DNA of 64,000 nt. It comes from Streptomyces olivochromogenes. GTDB lineage: Bacteria; Actinomycetota; Actinomycetes; Streptomycetales; Streptomycetaceae. The number at the start of each line of letters is the position of its first letter. Position 1 is the first letter of the stretch. The translations under genes and the position numbers were made by a program. Positions 1 to 7,345 of the stretch are shown here, in pieces. The DNA lies in contig NZ_KQ948457.1 of NCBI RefSeq assembly GCF_001514115.1, positions 373,829 to 437,828 on the forward strand, read 5' to 3'. A model generated the notes under the pieces. It was not told the origin of the DNA. It made no database searches and was given only the letters and a program-made list of their open reading frames with translations.

Positions 1-998
1 GCACCGGCCGCCGCCCCCGCGCCGCGCTCGCCGTCGGAACGGCCGCCGCCCTCGGCACCGCCGAGCGCTACGCCGTGCACTCCGCGATCGCACTGCTGAC
101 CCTCACCACCGAACGCTCACGGTCGCTGCACGCCGCCGAGCAGCGCATCGGGGCGGCGGTGCTGCGCATGCTGCTCGCCGGGCAGCCCGAGCACGCGCGC
201 ACCGTGGCCGGAGACCTCTACGGGGAGCTGCTCGACGCGCCCTTCCGGCTGATCCTCGCCGAGTCGGCGTCCGCTTCGGCGGCGCGGGCGCACGCGGACG
301 GGCACGCGCGCGTGGCCGCCGCGAAACCGTCCAAGGCCCCCGTCGTGGTGCCCGACCCGACGAACGGCGACCCGCTCGGCGGGCTCGCCGAGATCGTCGA
401 GTCCGCCGCCGCCCGCTCCGGTGAGTCCGTGCTCGTCGTGCCCGACGGGGAGCGGCTGGTCGTGCTCGCCGTGGACGGAGGCGCGGCGGTGACAGCCTGC
501 GGGGAGTACGCGGCCGCGCTGGACGCCGCGCGGATCGCCACCCGGGAGCAGCCCGTGGGCGACGAGGACGAACTGGTCGTCGGACTGTCGGCCCCCGCAG
601 GGCCGATCGCCGCGGCCGCCGCCTACAAGCAGGCCGAGCAGGCGCTGTCCGTGGCCAGGCGGCGGGGGCGGTCGCTGGTCGAGCACGAGGAGCTGGCCGC
701 GGGGTCCGTGCTGCCGTTGCTCGCCGATGACGCGGTGCGGGCGTTCGCGGACGGGTTGCTCCGCCCGCTGAACGAGCACGACGCCACCGGGCGGGGGGAT
801 CTGGTCGCCTCGCTGCGGGCGTGGCTGTCCCGGCACGGTCAGTGGGACGCCGCCGCCGCGGATCTGGGTGTGCACCGGCACACCCTGCGTTATCGGATGC
901 GACGCGTCGAGGAGATCCTCGGACGCTCCCTCGACGACCCCGACGTCCGCATGGAACTGTGGCTGGCTCTGAAGGCGACGGCGGCGGCGGGGGAGTAG
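1..998 (+). CDS. PucR-family transcriptional regulator, C-terminal part (cut by window edge)
   Basis: The reading frame is open from the first complete codon at position 3, so the true start lies to the left of the window and only about 331 residues are visible. The C-terminus (about 780-980) carries the helix-turn-helix typical of PucR/CdaR regulators, with the key string LGVHRHTLRYRMRRVEEILG followed by a short helix ending in WLALKA. The middle part is Ala-rich and looks like the GGDEF-like middle domain of that family. The next gene on the same strand is an aldehyde dehydrogenase. PucR-type regulators often sit beside amine or GABA catabolism genes, so control of that gene is possible, but no operator is visible. 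Family assignment is good; the ligand is unknown. Confidence 0.85.
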   Translation, partial: TGRRPRAALAVGTAAALGTAERYAVHSAIALLTLTTERSRSLHAAEQRIGAAVLRMLLAGQPEHARTVAGDLYGELLDAPFRLILAESASASAARAHADGHARVAAAKPSKAPVVVPDPTNGDPLGGLAEIVESAAARSGESVLVVPDGERLVVLAVDGGAAVTACGEYAAALDAARIATREQPVGDEDELVVGLSAPAGPIAAAAAYKQAEQALSVARRRGRSLVEHEELAAGSVLPLLADDAVRAFADGLLRPLNEHDATGRGDLVASLRAWLSRHGQWDAAAADLGVHRHTLRYRMRRVEEILGRSLDDPDVRMELWLALKATAAAGE

Positions 999-1100
999 GA
1001 ACCCCGGGCGATCGCTTCGCCCGCGGTCCGGTGGGTGCTGTAGCCGAGACCTGGGGGCTCCGCCCCCAGCCCCCCCGGGTGGATTCTTCGTCCGCAGGCC

Positions 1101-1376
1101 GTCCGTGGCTGGTCGCGCAGTTCCCCGCGCCCCTGAGGCGGGGCTGCGCCCCGAGTGTCTCACTGGCTCGGATTCGTTTGGCTGCGGGCCGTCTGTGGCT
1201 GGTCGCGCAGTTCCCCGCGCCCCTGAGGCGGGGCTGCGCCCCGAGTGTCTCACTGGCTCGGATTCGTTCGGCTGCGGGCCGTCCGTGGCTGGTCGCGCCG
1301 TTCCCCGCGCCCCTTGGGGCGGGGCTGCGCCCCGCATCCCTGGCCGCCCCGGGTTCAGGGGCGCGGGGAACGGCGC
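1101..1376. repeat. Three 90-bp tandem copies of a Streptomyces intergenic repeat
   Basis: Copies begin at 1101, 1191 and 1281. The first two are nearly identical over 90 bp and the third diverges after about 40 bp. Each contains GCGCAGTTCCCCGCGC (1115-1130, 1205-1220, and 1295-1310 with one change), then a GC hairpin GGCGGGGCTGCGCCCC. An opposite-facing copy of the core lies at 1361-1376. The same core recurs at 36998-37241 and 48765-48813. The whole gap 999-1589 is this repeat material plus GC-rich hairpins; I see no gene in it. Apparent reading frames here are repeat artefacts. Confidence 0.85.
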
Positions 1377-1589
1377 GGTCTTTTGGGGGTCCGGGGGCGG
1401 AGCCCCCGGGGATGGGACGGGTAGGGGCGGCGGGGGCGAGGGAAACCGGCGGTCACCTCGATCGTGCCAAAGCGGAGTGCCACGCCCCGCCACTGCTACG
1501 CCCCGGACAAACGACCTCCCGCCGCCCCGGCCCTACCGTGGACCACGAACGCCAAGGACTCCTCAACCTCGGAAGGGCCGGGACTCGAC

Positions 1590-3035
1590 ATGACTTCCAC
1601 CCACGCCTTCTGGCTCGCCGGCCGCCAGGCCACCGGTGAGACCACCTTCGATGTCACCTCGCCGTGGGACGGCCGGGTCGTCGGACAGGTCAGCGTCCCG
1701 ACCGAGGCACAGGTCGAGGAGGCCGTCGCCGCCGCGTACGCCGTGCGCGACGAGTTCGCCGCCACCCCCGCCCACGTCCGCGCCGCCGCCCTCGACCACG
1801 TCAGCAAGCGCCTCGTCGAGCGCACCGAGGAGATCGCGCAGCTCATCTCCGCCGAGAACGGCAAGCCGATCAAGTGGGCCCGCGGCGAGGTCGGCCGCGC
1901 GGTGTCCGTCTTCCGGTTCGCCGCCGAGGAGGCCCGCCGCTTCAACGGGGGCGAGGCCCAGCGCCTCGACACCGACCTCGGCGGCCAGGGCCGCCTGGCC
2001 CTCACCCGCCGCTTCCCGAAGGGTGTCGTCCTCGGCATCGCGCCGTTCAACTTCCCCCTCAACCTGTGCGCCCACAAGATCGCCCCGGCCATCGCCGCCG
2101 GCGCGCCGATCATCCTGAAGCCGGCGCCCGCGACCCCGCTCTCCGGTCTGATCATCGGTGACCTGCTCGCCGAGACCGAGCTGCCGGCCGGCTCCTGGTC
2201 GATCCTCCCGGTCTCCAACGACCGGATGCCCGCCCTCGTCCAGGACGAGCGGCTCCCGGTCATCTCCTTCACCGGGTCCGAGAAGGTCGGCTACGCGATC
2301 ATGGACTCGGTGCCGCGCAAGCACTGCACCCTGGAGCTCGGCGGCAACGGCGCGGCCGTCGTCCTCGCCGACTGGGCGAGCGACGAGGACCTGGACTGGG
2401 CCGCGACCCGCATCGCGACCTTCTCGAACTACCAGGGCGGCCAGTCCTGCATCTCCGTGCAGCGCGTGATCGCCGACGCGTCGGTGTACGACCGGCTGCT
2501 GCCGCGCATCGTCGCCGCCGTCGAGGCCCAGGTCACCGGCGACCCGTCCGACGACAAGACGGACGTCGGCCCGCTGGTCAGCGAGGACGCCGCCCAGCGC
2601 GTGGAGTCCTGGGTCGAAGAGGCCGTCCGGTCCGGCGCCACCCTCCTCACCGGCGGCAAGCGCGACGGTGCCTCCTACGCGCCGACCGTGCTCGCCGACG
2701 TGCCGGCCGAGGCGACGATCTCCTGCGAGGAGGTCTTCGGGCCGGTCCTCACCGTGCGCAAGGTGGACGGTGAGGCGGAGGCCTTCGCCGCAGTCAACGA
2801 CTCCAAGTACGGCCTCCAGGCGGGCGTGTTCACGCACGACCTCCAGGTCGCCTTCCGTGCCCACCGCGCGCTGGAGGTCGGTGGCGTGGTCGTCGGCGAC
2901 GTGCCGTCCTACCGTGCCGACCAGATGCCGTACGGCGGTGTGAAGCAGTCCGGTGTCGGCCGCGAGGGCGTCAAGTTCGCGATGGACGACTACACCTACG
3001 AGCGGGTCCTCGTCCTGACGGGCCTCGCGCTCTAA
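1590..3035 (+). CDS. NAD(P)-dependent aldehyde dehydrogenase
   Basis: This 481-residue protein is of normal length for the aldehyde dehydrogenase superfamily. It oxidises an aldehyde to the acid in the cytoplasm. Family landmarks are visible: FTGSEKVGYAI at the cofactor loop, ELGGNGAAVV with the general-base Glu, and QGGQSCISVQR with the catalytic Cys. The frame is open further upstream, but ATG at 1590 is preferred because GGAAGGG (1571-1577) precedes it and the upstream residues are low-complexity. It stands alone, with repeats before it and a strong terminator after it. Proximity to a PucR regulator suggests amine or semialdehyde catabolism, but the substrate cannot be read from the sequence. 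Confidence 0.92.
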   Translation: MTSTHAFWLAGRQATGETTFDVTSPWDGRVVGQVSVPTEAQVEEAVAAAYAVRDEFAATPAHVRAAALDHVSKRLVERTEEIAQLISAENGKPIKWARGEVGRAVSVFRFAAEEARRFNGGEAQRLDTDLGGQGRLALTRRFPKGVVLGIAPFNFPLNLCAHKIAPAIAAGAPIILKPAPATPLSGLIIGDLLAETELPAGSWSILPVSNDRMPALVQDERLPVISFTGSEKVGYAIMDSVPRKHCTLELGGNGAAVVLADWASDEDLDWAATRIATFSNYQGGQSCISVQRVIADASVYDRLLPRIVAAVEAQVTGDPSDDKTDVGPLVSEDAAQRVESWVEEAVRSGATLLTGGKRDGASYAPTVLADVPAEATISCEEVFGPVLTVRKVDGEAEAFAAVNDSKYGLQAGVFTHDLQVAFRAHRALEVGGVVVGDVPSYRADQMPYGGVKQSGVGREGVKFAMDDYTYERVLVLTGLAL

Positions 3036-3059
3036 GGGCACCTGAGTACGCCTGAGGAC

Positions 3060-3110
3060 ACGACAGTCGACGGCCGGAACCCACTGTGCGGGGGTTTCGG
3101 CCGTTGTCGT
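3060..3110 (+). terminator. Terminator of the aldehyde dehydrogenase gene
   Basis: Inner stem ACGGCCGGAACCC (3070-3082) pairs with GGGTTTCGGCCGT (through 3104) with one G-T pair. Outer ACGACA/TGTCGT arms extend the stem. It lies 24 bases after the stop codon at 3035. Confidence 0.8.
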
Positions 3111-3382
3111 ACGCCCCCGTCCGAGGGTGCGTTCGGTCGTAGCCGCTTCGACTGCAGCTCATCACGGGCCCGGGCGGGCAGGGCAAGGGCCGCGACCACC
3201 CACTCGCCGACGTCCGTGCCATTGCCGATTTGCCCGCAGGCCGGACCAGGTGGATCTGTTCCAGGCCCTCAGCTGCGTGGGACCGGTTGGGGTCGGCTGC
3301 CAAGCTGCCATGCGAGATCACTTGCGCGACCTTCGTGGCGCGGACACGGCTGTGTCGTTGCTGTGGGCAAGAGCGGCCTTCC

Positions 3383-3428
3383 AGCCATGTCTTGGTACTG
3401 CCGGAAGCCATGTCTTGGTACTGCCGGA
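3383..3428. repeat. Exact 23-bp tandem duplication
   Basis: The unit beginning AGCCATGTCTTGG occurs twice back to back, at 3383-3405 and 3406-3428, with no mismatch. It lies in gene-free DNA between the aldehyde dehydrogenase terminator and the transposase remnant. Apart from this duplication I recognise nothing in 3111-3650; open frames there have no family signature. Confidence 0.9.
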
Positions 3429-3650
3429 ACGTCGCTCCCGCCCGATCGGCACCCTCGCCGAGGCCGGGCCGAGGGCACTGTCCGCGATCTGCTCGGCCCA
3501 CGCTGAAGTAAGGCGGCGCGTACGGCAGTTGGCGAGATCCGACAGCCGGTCGGCGACGGTCGGGTGACCGTCGGCGTCGACCACGGCCGGACCGGGGCCG
3601 GAGAGCCGGTGGCCGCCCTGCCGCGACCGGGCGACGCGGGTCGCCGACGG

Positions 3651-4011
3651 CTGCCAGCGTCCTGGGGCGTCGAGATCACCGACGTCGACGGCAACCGCAT
3701 CACCTGTTCTGCCACCAACACGCAAGGCAGCCAACTCGCCGACCTCGAACTCCGCCGCAGAGCCCGCTGCGAAGACCCCATCCGCAATGCGCGCGACACC
3801 GGCCTGCGTAACCTCCCACTCCACGGCTTCACACAGGACCAGATCTGACTGGAGATCGTTTCCCTCGCTCCGGACCTGTTCGCCTGGACGCCCATCCTCG
3901 TCCTGAGCGGCATCACCCGCCGCTGGGGCTCCGGCTACCGCAGCACTGGCCCTGGACCGACACGATCGCCACGGCGATCGACCGCCTGCAAGCCCTGCCG
4001 AACCCCGGCCG
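3651..4011 (+). pseudogene. IS1380-family transposase remnant
   Basis: Translation of the plus strand gives GSQLADLELRRRARCEDPIR and then KDTGLRNLPLHG-like residues (here RDTGLRNLPLHGFTQ), which are hallmark C-terminal sequences of IS1380-type DDE transposases. The frame is broken by a stop codon at 3846-3848. It continues as LEIVSLAPDLFAW to about 3935, then jumps to another frame with HWPWTDTIATAIDRLQALP (3944-4000), the usual extreme C-terminus. The segment between these is shorter than in intact elements. There is no N-terminal half, and no terminal inverted repeats were recognised. It is a non-functional fragment marking the left side of a foreign-looking segment. Confidence 0.8.
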
Positions 4012-4302
4012 ACCAGCGAATTCCCGCCCCTGCGAGAAGCGCCACCCGCACCGGAACCATGGAACCCGGCGCCCACCCGATGAGCCACTCGGGAAAATGC
4101 GCTCAGAACTGGCCAGACAAATCGAAATGCCCTGTCAGGGAAACCGGCAGGCCGTCACGAAATTTCGAGGCCAAAACCTCAATTGAAGCTCAGATGCCGG
4201 CGATTCGAAGACGCATGCGGATAGAGTTCGTAGTGCTCCATACGCACCAGACGCACGCAATTCATGTGTGCGTTACTTGCTGTTTCCCTAATGGAGGAGC
4301 CC

Positions 4303-6597
4303 GTGGCGCTCAGTCATGGACGAAGACGCGGTTCCAGCTTAGCGCGCGCAATGTGCGTGACGTCCCTGCTTGTTGGAGCCGCCGCGGCACCCGATCTCGT
4401 AAGTCCAGTGCGCGCGTCGGCTGCGGAAACTTGCCAGTCCAGCGTGGCCACCTATGTCGAGACTGGTCAGCCCGGTACGTATCCCACAGGTACCACCACC
4501 ACCCTCAAGAAGTACGTCGACTGGGATCCCCAGGGTGGCGGCGCCGGTGGTCCGATCTTCGACACCGAGTTCAGCGCAACCGTAAACACCAAAAGCAGGT
4601 TCACCGGTGCTGGTCAAGGCGTCATCTATGAGCTGACACAAAGTGGCGAACTGAAGTCCTTCAAGGACAACACCGCCACAGGCGGGTCGCTGCTGACCGC
4701 ATCGAAGAATTACGGCACCAGCGGTAGTTGGCATTATGCGGCGAAGATCTGGGCTGATCTCGATCGAATCTACGTCCTCGATGCGGATCACAAACTCAAC
4801 GTCTACGCGCAGTCCGCTCCGGCCACCGGCAACGGAACCCTCACCCTCGTGGGCACGGTGCCGGCGGCGAATGCCGGGGTACAGGCGATGACCGCCGCCC
4901 AGGATGTGTGGGCCGTGCCCACCAGGACGGTCGGATACCGAAGCACCTTGTACGCTCTGATCGACGGTGTCATCAAGCACTGGTCGTACAACGAAGGCAC
5001 TGTCAGCCCCGGCGGTACAACCGGTCTGCCGATACTGGGAAGCGCCGCCACCGTGGACCTCACTGGGCTGACCGGTGCGGTGCAGGCGTGGAGCCCGGGA
5101 CCCGGCACCATCTACACCAGTGATGGGGCGGTCAACTACTCCGGCACCATCGCCGGATATGCCGGGCGCCCGATGGCCCTGACCAACTCCGAGGTGAGCA
5201 CGGGCATCTATGGCACCATCTTCACTGACACCGCCTCGTGTCTGAACTCCATGGAGCAGGGGCCGCCGCACTTCGGCACACGCCCGGCCGACGGTGACGT
5301 TCCTTCTGCGGAAGGGGAGCCCGCCCCCGATCCCGACCCCACCGGTGTCAAGGTCTTCAAGGGCCGGTTCACACGCGGCGACGGTCAGCCCGCGGCCGGG
5401 CTGAAAGTCGTGGTGGAAGCCGCCGATGTCACGCCGGATGACGGCACGGAGACCGACCTGCCCGACCTGGGCACCGCTGTCACCGCCGATGACGGCTCCT
5501 GGTCGCTGTCTCTGCCGGACTCTCTCCCGCCTGACGTGCAAGCCGCAGCGGACGACAATGGCGGAGCAGTCAATGCCGTGGCGACGGCCACGGGTGTGAC
5601 CTCCAGTGGTGTGGTCATGCAAGGGACAGACCATCTCACCGCTGCTCCTGACAGCGCGTCGGCAGCCACGCGGCAATTGGCGGCGGCTACTGAATCGGGC
5701 ACAGACCCCGTTCAGTTGCTGCCGCAGTCCGAAGACGACGGCACGCCCCAGCCAACAGATGACCAGTACGCGCAGAGCTGGGGATCGGAGCAGGACAGGT
5801 ACACCGTGGACACTCTCGGCAGCGAGCCGCTTCCAGAGTGGCAGAGCGCGACCTCCGGACTCCCCACGAACTTCAACCCGTACGTGGTCGGCGGGGTGGA
5901 CACCAGCTCCATGCCCGTAAGCGGCACAAGCGTAGAACCGTCCATCGTGTACTGCGTTCCGTACAAGCAGGTCATCAAGACGGGCATTGGCTGGACCACC
6001 GTCGTAGAAGGTCACGCCTACTGGGACGCCAAAGCCTCCGTGGACTACGACTCCAAGGCCGCATCCACCGTCGATGCCGCGGTTTCGGTCGGTAGTAAGT
6101 GGAAGATCGAAGGCTCGGTGAGCGTCGCGAACTCGATCGGCTATGCCACCGGCTACAGCAACCGCGGGCCACACTTCGCCAAACAGTGGCAGGTGCCGAT
6201 CGAATACAAGAAGATCAAGTCGACGACCCGCTGTATGGGCAAAACGTACGTGCACTATGAGATTCGGGCCGGCCGGTACAAAGTACCCTCGGGTGGCGCC
6301 GTGGGCCGATACGGGAAGGACGTTCGCGCAGCGGACGGATTCAGCAAATGGGCCAGCTCGCCCACGAATCGCCAAGCCTATGTGCCGGCGGGGTCCTACT
6401 TCCAGCTCTCGAAGGGACACAGCGTCAAGTTCTCGGGAGCGGTCACTGCGTTCGGGGTGAAGCTCGGGGCTTCGAGTCAGTACGACCACGATCATAAACA
6501 GCGCATCACAGCGGGCAACTCGACTGCGGCGCGCCATGACATCTGGGGCAGAAACGGGCCAGTCTGGGATAACCCCGGTGTCTTCTACTCCTACTAG
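4303..6597 (+). CDS. Large secreted protein of unknown function (propeller-like N-terminus)
   Basis: Predicted 764 residues. The frame opens at 4264, but GTG at 4303 is favoured because GGAGGAG (4293-4299) lies just before it and the new N-terminus is a clean Sec signal peptide (HGRRR, hydrophobic core, cut near VRASA/AE). Residues about 35-330 hold repeated WHYAAKIW/IYVLDADHKL-type strands resembling tachylectin-like beta-propellers. A Gly/Asp-rich region with a carboxypeptidase-regulatory-like beta sandwich (GRFTRGDGQPAAGLKVVVEA) follows. The C-terminal third has a beta-rich segment ending in Trp/Tyr-rich residues. I do not recognise a family with confidence. Codon 13 is TTA (4339-4341), so translation probably needs the bldA leucyl-tRNA. 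G+C is visibly lower than in the flanking genes. It overlaps the lipoprotein gene that follows. Confidence 0.75.
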   Translation: MALSHGRRRGSSLARAMCVTSLLVGAAAAPDLVSPVRASAAETCQSSVATYVETGQPGTYPTGTTTTLKKYVDWDPQGGGAGGPIFDTEFSATVNTKSRFTGAGQGVIYELTQSGELKSFKDNTATGGSLLTASKNYGTSGSWHYAAKIWADLDRIYVLDADHKLNVYAQSAPATGNGTLTLVGTVPAANAGVQAMTAAQDVWAVPTRTVGYRSTLYALIDGVIKHWSYNEGTVSPGGTTGLPILGSAATVDLTGLTGAVQAWSPGPGTIYTSDGAVNYSGTIAGYAGRPMALTNSEVSTGIYGTIFTDTASCLNSMEQGPPHFGTRPADGDVPSAEGEPAPDPDPTGVKVFKGRFTRGDGQPAAGLKVVVEAADVTPDDGTETDLPDLGTAVTADDGSWSLSLPDSLPPDVQAAADDNGGAVNAVATATGVTSSGVVMQGTDHLTAAPDSASAATRQLAAATESGTDPVQLLPQSEDDGTPQPTDDQYAQSWGSEQDRYTVDTLGSEPLPEWQSATSGLPTNFNPYVVGGVDTSSMPVSGTSVEPSIVYCVPYKQVIKTGIGWTTVVEGHAYWDAKASVDYDSKAASTVDAAVSVGSKWKIEGSVSVANSIGYATGYSNRGPHFAKQWQVPIEYKKIKSTTRCMGKTYVHYEIRAGRYKVPSGGAVGRYGKDVRAADGFSKWASSPTNRQAYVPAGSYFQLSKGHSVKFSGAVTAFGVKLGASSQYDHDHKQRITAGNSTAARHDIWGRNGPVWDNPGVFYSY

Positions 6598-7108
6598 GCT
6601 CGGAGCAGCGCTCGCAGTATTGTTACTGGCCGCCTGTACCGCCCCGAAGGAAGCCGAAGGGCACGCGCTCGATGGTAATGGGGCGCAGTCCAGCGGGACG
6701 GTCGGCAACGAGCACGTGAAGGTGGGGCAAACCTGGTGGTTCGCCCTGCCGGTGCCGCACAATGTGACTGGACAGCCGATCGAGATTACCGCGGTATCCC
6801 TGGTGACGGTCCCGAAAGGCATCAAGGTGCTCGAATATGACGCCTACAGCCTCGAAGACACCAATGGGCTCGCGTTACTCGCGGTGGAGGGCGATAAGTT
6901 CGCACCGGATTTCGGTAAGTTGAAAAACTATGCTGCGGGGCCGGTGCGGGTGGCAGGCAAGAAGTCGAGCGACGTATACTTCTTGGCGAAACTGAAGATC
7001 CTTTCACCTCCCAAGGGGACTGCGCACGGCTGTCGCTTCAAATACCAGCAGGCTGGTCACCCCTTTGTTCAAACACTCGACTGTGAAGTCGAATTGACGA
7101 CTGGCTAG
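6578..7108 (+). CDS. Small lipoprotein of unknown function
   Basis: Predicted 176 residues with a type II signal peptide whose lipobox is LLAAC close to the N-terminus, so the protein should be anchored on the outer face of the membrane. GTG at 6578 gives a compact signal peptide and overlaps the previous gene by 20 bases. An ATG at 6536 in the same frame would add 14 polar residues and is less likely. The mature part is beta-rich, with FALPVPHNVTGQPIEITAV and a late Cys pair (HGC...LDC). It contains two TTA codons, one in the lipobox region and one in GLALLAVEG. Overlap and shared base composition suggest that it works with the large secreted protein upstream. Family unknown. Confidence 0.7.
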   Translation: MSSTPTRLGAALAVLLLAACTAPKEAEGHALDGNGAQSSGTVGNEHVKVGQTWWFALPVPHNVTGQPIEITAVSLVTVPKGIKVLEYDAYSLEDTNGLALLAVEGDKFAPDFGKLKNYAAGPVRVAGKKSSDVYFLAKLKILSPPKGTAHGCRFKYQQAGHPFVQTLDCEVELTTG

Positions 7109-7112
7109 GTCG

Positions 7113-7145
7113 CACGGCCCCGGGGAATCCAGCTCCGGGGCCGTG
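7113..7145 (+). terminator. Terminator after the lipoprotein gene
   Basis: Perfect 11-bp stem CACGGCCCCGG (7113-7123) / CCGGGGCCGTG (7135-7145) with an 11-nt loop, five bases after the stop codon. Confidence 0.85.
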
Positions 7146-7218
7146 GTCATTCCTCGCCCGCCCGAAAGGTGGGGTCCGCAAGCAGCGGATCCAGGGGCCC
7201 CGGCATCATCGTCCACGC

Positions 7219-7246
7219 GGCAGCAGGCAGCAGGCAGCAGGCAGCA
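7219..7246. repeat. Heptamer microsatellite, four copies of GGCAGCA
   Basis: Four exact copies of the 7-mer in the gap between two convergent transcription units. It is likely prone to slippage. No coding role is seen. Confidence 0.9.
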
Positions 7247-7285
7247 GGCGTGCCCGCTGTGCCTGGCGGGCGGCCTCCTGCACGA

Positions 7286-7323
7286 AGGGGCCCGGCACCG
7301 ACGCCTTCCGGTGCCGGGCCCCT
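7286..7323 (-). terminator. Terminator of the GH3 gene
   Basis: Perfect 15-bp stem AGGGGCCCGGCACCG (7286-7300) with its complement at 7309-7323 and an 8-nt loop. It lies just downstream of the minus-strand GH3 stop codon at 7346. Confidence 0.85.
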
Positions 7324-7345
7324 GGTGTTCGGCCTGTCCGGACCC

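Noticed and set aside
1105..1593. Apparent repeat protein with three copies of AGRAVPRAPEAGLRPECL-like units
   Set aside because: This is translation of the 90-bp intergenic repeats, which lie in both orientations and in several gaps.
3127..3567. Plus-strand frame between the terminator and the IS remnant
   Set aside because: Mixed composition, no family match, and it spans the 23-bp duplication; probably not a gene.
4339..6825. 828-codon antisense frame across the island genes
   Set aside because: The sense frame has a signal peptide, a strong Shine-Dalgarno sequence and an overlapping lipoprotein gene; the antisense frame has none.
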